From: Actinoplanes subtropicus
GTDB taxonomy: Bacteria > Actinomycetota > Actinomycetes > Mycobacteriales > Micromonosporaceae
Reading direction: 5' to 3'
NCBI RefSeq assembly: GCF_000721705.1
Contig: NZ_JOJL01000013.1
Span: 62,001 to 126,000 of the forward strand
Length of the DNA stretch: 64,000 bases
Within the stretch, counting starts at the first letter, position 1; each line of letters starts with the position of its first letter. The notes under the pieces were generated by a model. The model made no database searches and was not told the DNA's origin. It saw only the letters and a list, made by a program, of their open reading frames with translations. Made by a program: the position numbers and the translations under genes. This document shows positions 51,999-61,081 of this stretch, in pieces.

Positions 51999-54202
51999 GA
52001 CCGCGCTAATTCGGGCTCGGGCTCGGGAGCGGCGGGCGGCGCCGGCCTCACGTGGTGGAGGCGCTCCCCCTCGATGTCGAGGCGGGGCAGCAGCCGGTCG
52101 AGCCGGCGCGGCAGGTACCAGGCCCGGTCGCCGAGCAGGGCGAGGACGGCGGGGACGATGGCCATCCGGACGACGAACGCGTCGAACAGCACCGCGATCG
52201 CGAGGCCGAAGCCGATCATCTTGATCATGGAGACGTCGGCGGTGATGAAGCCGGAGAAGACCGCGGTCATGATCAGCGCGGCGGCGGTGACGACGCGGGC
52301 GCTGTGGCCGAAGCCGCTGACGATCGCCGGGCGGGCGCCGCCGTTGCGGACGTAGTCCTCGCGGATCCGCGAGACCAGGAAGACCTCGTAGTCCATGGCG
52401 AGGCCGAAGACGATGCCGACCAGGAAGATCGGCATGAGGCTCATGATCGGCCCGGTCTGCTCGACGCCGAGCAGCTTCGCGAGGTGCCCCTCCTGGAAGA
52501 CGGTGACCACGGTGCCGAGCGCGGCCAGCACCGACAGCAGGAAGCCGAAGGCCGCCTTGACCGGGACGAGGATCGACCGGAAGACGATCAGCAGCAGGAG
52601 GATCGCCAGGCCGACGACCACCGCGAGGTACGGGAAGAGCGCGCCCTGCACCTTGCCGGCGACGTCGATGTTGACCGCGGTGGAGCCGGTGACCTCGAAG
52701 GTCGCCCCGGCCCGGGCGGCGACGCCGGGGCGCTCGTCGCGGATGGCCTGGACGAGATCCTTGGTCTTCTCGTCCGTCGGGCTGGTCGCCGGGATCGCCG
52801 AGAAGATCGCCGTGTCGCCGGCGGTGTTGAACCGGGCCGGCGAGACCGAGACGACCCCGGGGGTGGCGGCGACGGCCTTGCTGATCGTGCCGACGGCGGT
52901 CTTCGGGTCGGCGGCGCCGCGCGCGTCCACCACGATGACCAGCGGGCCGTTGAAGCCGGGGCCGAAGCCCTCGGCCAGGGCGTCGTAGGCGCGCCGTTCG
53001 GTCGTACTGGTCGATTTGGCCTCGTCACCGGGCATGCCCAGCTGCAGGTGGATCACCGGCACGGCCAGCGCGGCGAGGCCCGCGACGCCGGCCAGCAGAA
53101 CCGGGAGGGGGAAGCGCAGCACCAGCCGCGCCCACCGGTTGCCCTCGCCGCGCCGCTCGTGCTGGCCGGCCGCGACGCCCCGGCGGGCCTTGCGGGAGAG
53201 CACCGCGTCCGGCCAGAAGCCGAGCAGCGCCGGGACCAGGGTGAGGCAGATCAGCACGGCGATCGCGACCGCGCCGGCCGCGGCCAGGCCCATCCTGGTC
53301 AGCATCGGGATCCCGACCACGGACAGCCCGGCCAGCGCGATGATCACGGTGAGCCCGGCGAAGACCACCGCCGACCCGGCCGTGCCGGCCGCCAGCCCGG
53401 CGGCCTCCCGGGCCTGGCGCCCCTTGCCGCGTTCCTCCCGGTAGCGGGAGACGACGAACAGCGCGTAGTCGATGCCGCAGGCCAGGCCGAGCATGGTGGC
53501 CAGCGTCCCGGTCGTCTCCGACAGGCCCAGGGCGTGCCCGAGCGCGAGGATCCCCGACATGCCGATCCCGACGCCCAGGACCGCGGTCAGCAGCGGCAGC
53601 CCGGCCGCGACCAGCGACCCGAAGGTGACCAGCAGGACGAGGGCGGCGACCGCGATGCCGATCCCCTCGGCCGGCCCGCCCGCGGCCGGCTGGGTGGCCA
53701 GCGCGTCCCCGCCCACCTCCACGGTCAGGCCGGACGAGCGGGCCCGGCCGATCGCGTCGGAGAGATGCTGCTTGCTCGCGCCGGTCAGGTCCGCCGCCCG
53801 CGCGGTGAAGGTCACCGTCGCGAACGCCGTCGCCTGGTCCTGGCTGACCGCGCCCGTCCGGAACGGATCGGCCACCGTGGCGACCTGTGTGCCCGCGCCC
53901 GCCTCGGCGACCAGCTTCTCGATCACCGCCCGGTCGGCCGCCGAGGTGAGCTGCTGCCCGTCCCGGGCGACGAACACCACCCGGGCCGTCGCGGACTGCG
54001 CGTCCGCACCGGGGAACCGCTGCTCCATCAGATCGAACGCCTTCTGCGACTCGATCCCGGGCATGGTGAAGCCGTCGCCGGCGGCCTTCGGCGCCTGGGT
54101 CGCGGCGTAGCCGACGCAGGCCAGCACCGCGACCCAGAACGCGGCGACGAGCCACCGCCACCGGAACGCCATCCGGCCGAGCCGGTCGAGGAGGATTGCC
54201 AT
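51995..54202 (-). CDS. MMPL/RND-type membrane transporter
   Basis: The 735-residue protein has 11 to 12 membrane segments in two repeated halves, each with the MMPL signature: GLACGIDYALFVVSRYREER and FGLAMDYEVFLVSRIRED. Large extracellular loops follow the first segment of each half. Such proteins export lipids, siderophores or antibiotics using the proton gradient. I prefer the ATG at 54202, seven bases after AAAGG, over the one at 54208. It is divergent from a two-component system over an 18-bp palindrome. Confidence 0.88.
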   Translation of the reverse strand: MAILLDRLGRMAFRWRWLVAAFWVAVLACVGYAATQAPKAAGDGFTMPGIESQKAFDLMEQRFPGADAQSATARVVFVARDGQQLTSAADRAVIEKLVAEAGAGTQVATVADPFRTGAVSQDQATAFATVTFTARAADLTGASKQHLSDAIGRARSSGLTVEVGGDALATQPAAGGPAEGIGIAVAALVLLVTFGSLVAAGLPLLTAVLGVGIGMSGILALGHALGLSETTGTLATMLGLACGIDYALFVVSRYREERGKGRQAREAAGLAAGTAGSAVVFAGLTVIIALAGLSVVGIPMLTRMGLAAAGAVAIAVLICLTLVPALLGFWPDAVLSRKARRGVAAGQHERRGEGNRWARLVLRFPLPVLLAGVAGLAALAVPVIHLQLGMPGDEAKSTSTTERRAYDALAEGFGPGFNGPLVIVVDARGAADPKTAVGTISKAVAATPGVVSVSPARFNTAGDTAIFSAIPATSPTDEKTKDLVQAIRDERPGVAARAGATFEVTGSTAVNIDVAGKVQGALFPYLAVVVGLAILLLLIVFRSILVPVKAAFGFLLSVLAALGTVVTVFQEGHLAKLLGVEQTGPIMSLMPIFLVGIVFGLAMDYEVFLVSRIREDYVRNGGARPAIVSGFGHSARVVTAAALIMTAVFSGFITADVSMIKMIGFGLAIAVLFDAFVVRMAIVPAVLALLGDRAWYLPRRLDRLLPRLDIEGERLHHVRPAPPAAPEPEPELARS

Positions 54203-54292
54203 GATCATGCCTTTCGGGATCGGTCCTGACTGCCACCGATCACTCTTCCGGCGCAGGTCAGCCGGCACGACCGGGCGCACTCCCCTCCTCGT

Positions 54293-54310
54293 GGTGTAGC
54301 TGGCTACACC
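54293..54310. promoter_or_regulatory. 18-bp palindrome between MMPL and kinase genes
   Basis: GGTGTAGC-TG-GCTACACC is a perfect inverted repeat placed 91 bases before the MMPL start and 59 before the kinase start. It is followed by a second short repeat, CACCAC-C-GTGGTG (54307-54319). It may bind the response regulator at 55514 or an unlinked TetR protein. Confidence 0.6.
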
Positions 54311-54368
54311 ACCGTGGTGGTGCTCGCCCGCCCGCGCCCGGGGCCGGCGATCCCCTAGCCTGATCGTC

Positions 54369-55526
54369 ATGCGACGGGCGGTGCGGGAGGCGGCGCGGGC
54401 GACGATGTACCTGGTCAAGTCCGTCGCGCTGTCGATCGCGTCGTACCTGTTCATCACGGTCCTGCTGTTCACCGCCACCGGCGCGGTCGCGGTGATCGGG
54501 ATCGGCCTGCTGCCCGAGACGGTGCTGCTGATCCGGCGGCTGGCCGGCATCAAGCGGGAGATGGTGGCCGACCGGACCGGCCGGCCGATCCCCGAGGCGT
54601 ACGTGCCGATCACCGGCCGCCGGGTGCGCGAGCGGGTCCGGACGGCGGTCCGCGACCCCGGCACCCAGGCGGACGCGATCTGGGTGGCCGCCTACTACCT
54701 CTACGGCAACCTGGGGCTGCTCGCGGTGCCGCTGTGGGTGATCGGGCTCCCGGTCGACGCGGTCTGGTGCGGGCTGCTGCGCCGCCGGCCGGTCGTCCTA
54801 CCGATGATCGGCTGGCTGGCCGACCTGGACGCGGACGGCAGCCGGATCCTGCTGCGCCCCTCGCCCAAGGCGGCCCTCGCGCAGCGGGTCGAGCAGCTGG
54901 CCGCCACCCGGGCCGACGCGATCGTCGCGCACGGCGCCGAACTGCGCCGGATCGAGCGCGACCTGCACGACGGGACCCAGGCCCGGCTCGTCTCGCTGTC
55001 CATGCGGCTCGGACTGGCCAAACGGGCGCTGGAGCACGACCCGCGGACCGTGCGCGAGCTGCTCGACGCCGCCCAGGACCTGGCCGAGGACGCCCTGACC
55101 GACCTGCGGCACGTGGTCCGCGGCATCCACCCGCCGATCCTCACCGACCGGGGCCTCACCGGCGCCGTACGGGCGCTGGCGGCGAGCTCCGGGATCCCGG
55201 TGACGGTGGCGGACGACGGCGTGGACGACGGTCCCCGGGCACCGGCCGCGATCGAGGCGGCGGCGTACTACATAGTGGCGGAGGCGCTGGCCAACGCGGC
55301 CAAGCACAGCGGCTGCGAGCGCGTCGAGGTGCGGATCGCCCGTACGAGAAAAGGACTTGGGGTGTCGGTACGTGACGACGGGCGAGGCGGGGCCACCGAC
55401 ACCGGGCCCGGCACCGGCCTGCTGGGCATCCAGCGCCGGGCCGCGGCCCTGGACGGACGGGCGACCGTGACCAGCCCCGCGGGCGGCCCCACCGTGATCG
55501 AGGCGGAGCTGCCGTGCGTGTGGTGA
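54369..55526 (+). CDS. Sensor histidine kinase (HisKA_3/NarL class)
   Basis: The 385-residue kinase has an N-terminal membrane sensor domain (segments near 20-50 and 105-130), the dimerisation motif RRIERDLHDGTQARLVSLSM with phospho-acceptor His200, and a HATPase domain with EALANAAKHSG, VRDDGRGG and GTGLLGIQRR. It would phosphorylate the response regulator encoded next, with which it overlaps by 13 bases. The divergent MMPL transporter is a likely target, sensing an envelope signal. Confidence 0.9.
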   Translation: MRRAVREAARATMYLVKSVALSIASYLFITVLLFTATGAVAVIGIGLLPETVLLIRRLAGIKREMVADRTGRPIPEAYVPITGRRVRERVRTAVRDPGTQADAIWVAAYYLYGNLGLLAVPLWVIGLPVDAVWCGLLRRRPVVLPMIGWLADLDADGSRILLRPSPKAALAQRVEQLAATRADAIVAHGAELRRIERDLHDGTQARLVSLSMRLGLAKRALEHDPRTVRELLDAAQDLAEDALTDLRHVVRGIHPPILTDRGLTGAVRALAASSGIPVTVADDGVDDGPRAPAAIEAAAYYIVAEALANAAKHSGCERVEVRIARTRKGLGVSVRDDGRGGATDTGPGTGLLGIQRRAAALDGRATVTSPAGGPTVIEAELPCVW

Positions 55527-56161
55527 TCGCCGAGGACAACGCCCTGCTCCGCGAGGGCCTGGTGCTGCTGCTCAGAACCGTCGGCCATGACGTCGTCGCG
55601 GTCGTGCGGACCGGCCCCGAGATCCTGCCCGCGCTGCTCGAGCACCGGCCGGAGGCCGCCGTGATCGACGTACGGATGCCGCCCACCTTCCGCGACGAGG
55701 GACTGAAGGCGGCGCTGGCGGCCCGGCAGAGCCTGCCCGGCCTGCCGGTCCTGGTGCTCTCCCAGTACGTCGAGCAGTCCTACGCCACCGAACTGCTCGG
55801 CGGCGGCGCCGGCGGGGTCGGCTACCTGCTCAAGGACCGGGTGGGCCGGGTGGAGGAGTTCCTCGAGGCCCTCGACCGGGTCGCCGCCGGCGGCACCGCC
55901 CTCGACCCCGAGGTGGTCACCGAACTGCTCGCCCGCCGGCGGAACACGCCGCTGGACTCGCTGACCGCCCGGGAGCAGGAGGTGCTCGCCCTGATGGCGC
56001 AGGGGCACGACAACCCGGCCATCGCCCAGGCCCTCGTGATCACCGAACGGTCGGTGAGCAAGCACATCGGGAACGTCTTCCTCAAGCTCGGCCTGCCCCC
56101 GACCGACTCGGGACACCGGCGGGTGCTGGCGGTGCTGGCGTACCTCGAGAATCGCGCCTGA
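55514..56161 (+). CDS. LuxR/NarL-family response regulator
   Basis: The 215-residue protein has a receiver domain (1-120; acidic pair in AEDN, phospho-acceptor Asp52 in VIDVRMPP, Lys in LLKDR) and a C-terminal LuxR helix-turn-helix (LTAREQEVLALMAQGHDNPA, ITERSVSKHIGNVFLKLGL). It starts at a GTG inside the kinase gene. The palindrome at 54293 is a possible target. Confidence 0.9.
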   Translation: MRVVIAEDNALLREGLVLLLRTVGHDVVAVVRTGPEILPALLEHRPEAAVIDVRMPPTFRDEGLKAALAARQSLPGLPVLVLSQYVEQSYATELLGGGAGGVGYLLKDRVGRVEEFLEALDRVAAGGTALDPEVVTELLARRRNTPLDSLTAREQEVLALMAQGHDNPAIAQALVITERSVSKHIGNVFLKLGLPPTDSGHRRVLAVLAYLENRA

Positions 56162-56182
56162 CCCGCAGCGAGGCTGAGGAGG

Positions 56183-56199
56183 CGGTGGCTCAGCCACCG
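56183..56199. terminator. Inverted repeat between convergent regulator genes
   Basis: CGGTGGCT-C-AGCCACCG is a perfect inverted repeat in the 98-bp gap between the response regulator and the LAL regulator, which converge. As RNA it could fold as a 6-bp stem with a CTCAG loop and stop transcription from either side; the stem is short. Confidence 0.35.
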
Positions 56200-56259
56200 G
56201 CAGTCCGCGTCCAGCAGCCAGTTGAGCAGCGCAAACCCGACCGACAGGCCCAGCGGGAC

Positions 56260-58554
56260 TCAAGGATTCCGTGACGAGGCGTTCCACGCGGCGACCTGCG
56301 CGCGACGGGAGAAACCCAGTTTGCCCAGGATGCGGTCGACGTGGCTCTCCGCGGTCCGGCGCGAGATGACCAGCCTGCTCGCGATCTCCTTGTTGGTCAG
56401 GCCCTGGGTGAGCAGATCGGCGATCTGGCGTTCGCGGTTGGTCAGCGGCGTCGGCTCGGCTTCCTCCTCGGCCCGCCCGGCCCGGCGCGGCTCGTCGAGG
56501 ACGAAGGCGAGGAGGTCCTCGGGCGCCAGGGCCTGGCCGTCCCGGAAGGCCGCGGTGAAGGCGGCGTCGCCGAGGGCGGCCCGGGCCAGCCGCTCGCAGG
56601 TGTCGTGGTGGCCGGCGAACTGCAGGTACGAGCCGATCGAGGCGCCGACGTCGGCCCAGCAGACGTCGGCGGCGCCCAGCAGGGTGGCGGCCCGCCGGTG
56701 CCGTCGCCGGTCCGCGGTGATCCAGGCGAGCACCTCGAGGCAGAGGGCGGTGGTGTACCGGTCGTCCGACCCCCAGGTGGGTTTCAGCCGCAGCGCCTCC
56801 ACCACCTGCGCGGCGCCCTCCCGCGGATCGCCCTGCCGCCAGCGGATCAGGCCGCCCACCCAGCGGGCCAGGGATCGGTGGCGACCGCCGGCCCGCGGCT
56901 CGACGATGGCCAGCAGCTCCCGCTGGCAGGAGCCGGCCCGCTCGGTGTCGCCGGCCAGCGCGGCGGACACCCCGAACCCGAGCAGCACGTTGAGGTACAG
57001 GTACAGGTCCTTGTCCGGCTCGCCGGCCAGCAGGGTCCAGGCCTTTTCGAGCCGTTCGACGGCGACCGGCAGGTCGTTGGCGTACAGCGCGGCCACGCCC
57101 CGCGTGTAGGCGGCGTGGCCCAGTTCGGCGGCGGCGTGCAGGCGGCCGGCCAGCTCTTCGCCTTCGGTCAGCAGCCGCGCCGCCTCGGCGTGCTCGCCGA
57201 GCCAGACCGCGAGGTGACTGTTGATCAGCAGGGCCTTGGCCCGCAGCGCCGTCGGGGCGGGGGCCAGGGTGAGCGCCCGGTCGAGCCAGCGCCGGCCCTC
57301 ACCGAGCAGGCCCCAGGCCGACCAGTAGTGCCCCGGGAGGGTCACCGCGAGGCGCAGCGCGGCCTCGGCCTCGCCGGGTTCGCTCAGGCAGAATTCCATG
57401 GCCGTACGCAGATTGGCTCGTTCGCGGGCGAGGCGCGACATCCAGTACGCCGACCGGTCGCTGATCCCCTCGGCGTTGGCGCGGGCCACCATCCGCAGGT
57501 ACCAGTCGCGGTGCCGCCGGGGCAGCACGACGAGACCGCCCGCGACGAGCTTGTCCCGGGCGTAGTCCCGGATGGCCTCCAGCATCCGGTACCGCGCGCA
57601 GTTCTCGCGAACGTCGTCGCGGACCAGGATCGACTTGTCCAGCAGGCCGGTCAGCGCCTCGAGCACCTCGGACTCGGGCAGCGCCTCGTCGGCGCAGATC
57701 CCCTCGACCGCGTCCAGCTCGAACGTGCCGGCGAAGACCGAGAGCCTCCCCCACAGCGTCCGTTCCGGCTCGCCGCACAGGTCGAAGGACCACTCCACGC
57801 TCGCCCGCAGCGTCCGCTGCCGGGCCGGACCACCACGGTCGCCCTGCGACAGCAGGGCGAACCGGTCGGCCAGCCGGTCCAGGATCTGCGGCGGCGCCAG
57901 CGCCCGGACCCGGGCGGCGGCCAGCTCGACCGCCAGCGGCAGGCCGTCCAGCCGCCGGCACAGCTCGGCCATCGCGGCGGCGTCGTCGCCGGTCACCGCG
58001 AACTCGGGCGCGATCGCGCGGGCGCGCGCCACGAACAACGTCGCCGTCTCGTCGTGGCCCAGCGGTGGCACCAGGTAGAGCCTCTCGCCCCCGATGGCCA
58101 GCGGCTGGCGGCTGGTGGCCAGCACGCCCACCTCGGGACAGCCCCGCACCAACGCCTCGGCCAGCACCGCGGACGGGGCGAGCAGATGCTCGCAGTTGTC
58201 CAGCACCAGCAACGCCCGCCGGCCGGCCAGATGATCGATCAGGCGCCGCCTCGGCGGCCCGCCGGGCCGCGGCACCCCGAGCACGGCCAGCACCAGATCG
58301 GCGAGAGCGTCCGCGTCCGGCTCGCGCAGCTGCGTCAGGTCCACGAACCACACGCCGTCGCGGAAGGCCCGCCGCACCTCGGCCGCCACCCGCAGCGCCA
58401 GCCGGGTCTTGCCGATGCCGCCCATCCCGGTCAGGGTCACCAGCCGGGCGTCCGCCAGCATCCGCTTGATCTCGGCCAGCTCCGTCCGGCGGCCGACGAA
58501 GCTGGTCGACTCGGCGGGAACGTTCCCGGGCCGTACCCGACCAGTCGCCGGCAT
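56260..58554 (-). CDS. LAL-type LuxR regulator with NB-ARC-like ATPase
   Basis: The 764-residue protein has a P-loop ATPase domain (GMGGIGKTRLALRVAAE near residue 43; LLVLDNCEHLL; GLPLAVELAAARV), a winged-helix/TPR-rich middle (about 330-680) and a C-terminal LuxR helix-turn-helix (LTNRERQIADLLTQGLTNKE, ISRRTAESHVDRILGKLGF). Such large ATP-dependent regulators often activate secondary-metabolite or degradation genes. It has no obvious divergent partner; the sox regulator gene set lies behind it on the same strand. Target unknown. Confidence 0.88.
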   Translation of the reverse strand: MPATGRVRPGNVPAESTSFVGRRTELAEIKRMLADARLVTLTGMGGIGKTRLALRVAAEVRRAFRDGVWFVDLTQLREPDADALADLVLAVLGVPRPGGPPRRRLIDHLAGRRALLVLDNCEHLLAPSAVLAEALVRGCPEVGVLATSRQPLAIGGERLYLVPPLGHDETATLFVARARAIAPEFAVTGDDAAAMAELCRRLDGLPLAVELAAARVRALAPPQILDRLADRFALLSQGDRGGPARQRTLRASVEWSFDLCGEPERTLWGRLSVFAGTFELDAVEGICADEALPESEVLEALTGLLDKSILVRDDVRENCARYRMLEAIRDYARDKLVAGGLVVLPRRHRDWYLRMVARANAEGISDRSAYWMSRLARERANLRTAMEFCLSEPGEAEAALRLAVTLPGHYWSAWGLLGEGRRWLDRALTLAPAPTALRAKALLINSHLAVWLGEHAEAARLLTEGEELAGRLHAAAELGHAAYTRGVAALYANDLPVAVERLEKAWTLLAGEPDKDLYLYLNVLLGFGVSAALAGDTERAGSCQRELLAIVEPRAGGRHRSLARWVGGLIRWRQGDPREGAAQVVEALRLKPTWGSDDRYTTALCLEVLAWITADRRRHRRAATLLGAADVCWADVGASIGSYLQFAGHHDTCERLARAALGDAAFTAAFRDGQALAPEDLLAFVLDEPRRAGRAEEEAEPTPLTNRERQIADLLTQGLTNKEIASRLVISRRTAESHVDRILGKLGFSRRAQVAAWNASSRNP

Positions 58555-58630
58555 CGCACCTACCTCTCGAGGCCCATGTCACCCAAGATCGAAGGCGGCG
58601 TCAACCACGGGCCACGATCGGGTGAACGCC

Positions 58631-58834
58631 TCAGCGGGCCACGTTGTGCCTGACATGCTTGGTCCGCGAATAGTCGTCGAGGGCATAGATGGACAGGTCA
58701 CGGCCGTATCCGGAGCCCTTGAAACCACCCCACGGTACCTCGCCCGCCAGCACCGGATGCGCGTTCACCCACACCGTGCCGGCCGGCGCCTCGTCCTCGC
58801 CGGCGAAGGTCTCCACGGTGACGACCGGGCTCAC
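58631..58834 (-). pseudogene. Doubly deleted aldehyde dehydrogenase remnant
   Basis: A 67-codon frame starts SPVVTVETFAGEDEA, the segment from the middle of the ALDH C-terminal half, and skips to GTVWVNAHPVLAGEVPWGGF and the normal end (YALDDYSRTKHV). About 430 N-terminal residues and some 35 internal residues are missing. The kept part resembles aminobutyraldehyde/betaine aldehyde dehydrogenases. A GTG overlaps the GntR stop as GTGA. The catalytic Cys and Glu are gone, so it cannot work as an enzyme. Confidence 0.7.
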
Positions 58835-59487
58835 AGGACGGCCCGGATCGCCCGTTCGAAGTCCGCGACGTGCGCCGCCGCCAGCTCGGCCGCGCGATCG
58901 GCGTCGCCGTCGGCGATGGCGCCCAGCAGCTCGCTGTGCTCGCCGACGTGGCCGGCCAGGTCGGTCAGCCGGTTCAGGAAGAGGCACCAGACCCGGGTGG
59001 CCAGGTTGTCGTAGTGGACCAGGGTGTCCTCGAGGTACGGATTGTGGGTCGCCGCGTAGATCGCCCGGTGCACCGTCATGTCCAGCCGCATCAGCTCGGT
59101 GGAGACCGTCGTGCCGCCGGCCGCGCGCAACCGGGCCGCCAGCGAGCGCAGGTCGGCCCGGTCGGCGGGGGTGGCCCGGCGCGCGGCGGCCGCGGCGGCG
59201 ACCGGCTCGAGCTGCTGGCGTACCTCCGAGATGTGGCCCAGGTCGGCGATCTTGACGTCGGTGGCGAAGGTGCCCCGGCGCGGATAGGCCACGACCAGCC
59301 GCTCCCGCTCCAGGCGCTTGAGGGCCTCGCGTACCGGCGTACGCCCGAGGCCGAGCTCGCGGCCGAGCTGGTCGTCGTTGATCGGCGCGCCGGGCCGGAT
59401 CTCGAGCATGACGAGCCGGTCCCGGATGGTCTCGTACGCCCGCTCGGCGAACGACGGCGCCTCACCGGACACCGTACTGGTCGTCAC
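58831..59487 (-). CDS. FadR-subfamily GntR repressor of the sarcosine oxidase genes
   Basis: The 218-residue protein has a winged helix (RAYETIRDRLVMLEIRPGAP, LGRTPVREALKRLERERLVV) and an FCD ligand-binding domain with His residues at metal-site positions (MTVHRAIYAATHNP, HVADFERAI). It is divergent from soxBDAG, with a palindromic site at the sox transcript start, so it most likely represses the operon until sarcosine or a related compound binds. Confidence 0.9.
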   Translation of the reverse strand: MTTSTVSGEAPSFAERAYETIRDRLVMLEIRPGAPINDDQLGRELGLGRTPVREALKRLERERLVVAYPRRGTFATDVKIADLGHISEVRQQLEPVAAAAAARRATPADRADLRSLAARLRAAGGTTVSTELMRLDMTVHRAIYAATHNPYLEDTLVHYDNLATRVWCLFLNRLTDLAGHVGEHSELLGAIADGDADRAAELAAAHVADFERAIRAVL

Positions 59488-59520
59488 GCTGGTCCCTCCC
59501 CGTCGTCCCGGTCGCGTGTG

Positions 59521-59572
59521 TTGACGCTGCTCATGCGCTCGCCTACTCTACCCGCAGGCTGATATATCAACC
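59521..59572 (+). promoter_or_regulatory. sox promoter and GntR operator
   Basis: TTGACG (59521-59526) and TACTCT (59544-59549), 17 bases apart, form a good promoter. Just downstream, GGCTGATATATCAACC (59557-59572) is a 16-bp palindrome with a single mismatched pair and a TGATATATCA core like those bound by FCD-type GntR proteins. The site overlaps the expected transcript start. GAGGA at 59576-59580 is the ribosome site of soxB. Confidence 0.75.
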
Positions 59573-59590
59573 AGCGAGGACTGACATTCT

Positions 59591-60817
59591 ATGGGCACGA
59601 GCGACGGTGGCCTCCCCGAGCACCCCAAGTTCCTGTGGCGCAACCCCGACCCCAAGCCGTCGTACGACGTCGTGGTCGTCGGCGGTGGCGGCCACGGCCT
59701 GGCGACCGCGTACTACCTCGCCAAGAACGAGGGCATCCGCAACGTCGCCGTCCTCGAGAAGGGCTGGCTGGCCGGCGGCAACATGGCCCGCAACACCACG
59801 ATCATCCGGTCCAACTACCTGTGGGACGAGAGCGCGGCCATCTACGAGCACTCCCTCAAGCTCTGGGAAGGGCTGGAGGAGGAGCTGGGCTACCCGATCC
59901 TGTTCAGCCAGCGCGGCGTGCTCAACCTCGCCCACTCGCTGCAGGACGTCCGCGACTCGGTCCGCCGGGTCAACGCCAACCGGCTCAACGGGATCGACGC
60001 CGAGTGGGTCGACGCGGAGCAGGTCAAGGAAATCTGCCCGATCGTCAACATCTCCCCCGACGTCCGCTACCCGGTGCTCGGCGCGACGTACCAGCCGCGG
60101 GCCGGCATCGCCAAGCACGACTACGTGGCCTGGGGCTACGCCCGGGCGGCCGGCGCGATGGGCGTCGACCTGATCCAGAACTGCGAGGTGACCGGCTTCG
60201 AGGTCGACAATGGCCGGGTCGTCGCGGTCGACACGACCCGCGGGCGCATCGCGACGGGCAAGGTCGCGCTGACCGCGGCCGGTCACACGTCCGTGCTCGC
60301 CGAGCGGGTGGGCCTGCCCCTGCCGCTGCAGAGCCACCCGCTGCAGGCGCTCGTCTCGGAACTGCTCGAACCGGTGCACCCCACCGTGGTCATGTCCAAC
60401 GCCGTACACGTCTATGTCTCGCAGGCGCACAAGGGCGAGCTGGTGATGGGCGCCGGCATCGACAGCTACAACGGGTACGGGCAGCGCGGCGCCTTCCACA
60501 TCATCGAGGAGCAGATGGCCGCGGCGCTGGAGCTGTTCCCGGTCTTCGCCCGCGCCCACCTGCTGCGCAGCTGGGCGGGCATCGTCGACGTCACCCCGGA
60601 CGCTTCGCCGATCGTCGGGCGTACGCCGATCGACGGCCTCTACCTCAACTGCGGCTGGGGAACCGGCGGCTTCAAGGCCACCCCCGGCGTCGGCTGGTGC
60701 TTCGCGCACACCGTGGCCCGGGACGAGCCGCACCCCTACAACGCCCCGTTCACCCTCGATCGGTTCACCACCGGCGCCCTGATCGACGAGCACGGCGCCG
60801 CCGCGGTCGCGCACTGA
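59591..60817 (+). CDS. soxB: Sarcosine oxidase beta subunit
   Basis: The 408-residue flavoprotein has the FAD-binding [20 protein letters not shown] and the typical sequence [20 protein letters not shown]. It is the subunit that oxidises sarcosine to glycine and holds FAD and, with the alpha subunit, covalent FMN. The length matches heterotetrameric SoxB (about 405). It is the first gene of soxBDAG. Confidence 0.93.
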   Translation: MGTSDGGLPEHPKFLWRNPDPKPSYDVVVVGGGGHGLATAYYLAKNEGIRNVAVLEKGWLAGGNMARNTTIIRSNYLWDESAAIYEHSLKLWEGLEEELGYPILFSQRGVLNLAHSLQDVRDSVRRVNANRLNGIDAEWVDAEQVKEICPIVNISPDVRYPVLGATYQPRAGIAKHDYVAWGYARAAGAMGVDLIQNCEVTGFEVDNGRVVAVDTTRGRIATGKVALTAAGHTSVLAERVGLPLPLQSHPLQALVSELLEPVHPTVVMSNAVHVYVSQAHKGELVMGAGIDSYNGYGQRGAFHIIEEQMAAALELFPVFARAHLLRSWAGIVDVTPDASPIVGRTPIDGLYLNCGWGTGGFKATPGVGWCFAHTVARDEPHPYNAPFTLDRFTTGALIDEHGAAAVAH

Positions 60818-60829
60818 GGAGCTTGACGC

Positions 60830-61081
60830 ATGCAACTCATTCCCTGCCCGTGGTGCGGCCCGCGCGAGGAGGCCGAGTTCCACTACGGCGGCCAGGCGGG
60901 CGTGGCCTACCCGGAGAACCCCGCCGAGCTCGACGACGAGGCCTGGGCCCGGTACGTCTTCTTCCGGGACAACCCGAAGGGGCCGTTCGCCGAGCGCTGG
61001 GTGCACACCGCCGGTTGCCGCCGGTGGTTCAACGCCGTCCGTGACACCCACACCTACCGACTGATGCGGGTCTACCGATGA
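60830..61081 (+). CDS. soxD: Sarcosine oxidase delta subunit
   Basis: This 83-residue protein binds zinc through Cys6, Cys9, His59 and Cys63 (CPWCGPREEAEFHYGG; WVHTAGCRRWF). It stabilises the heterotetrameric enzyme. GAGGAG, which spans the soxB stop, is its ribosome site. The last bases overlap soxA as ATGA. Confidence 0.93.
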   Translation: MQLIPCPWCGPREEAEFHYGGQAGVAYPENPAELDDEAWARYVFFRDNPKGPFAERWVHTAGCRRWFNAVRDTHTYRLMRVYR

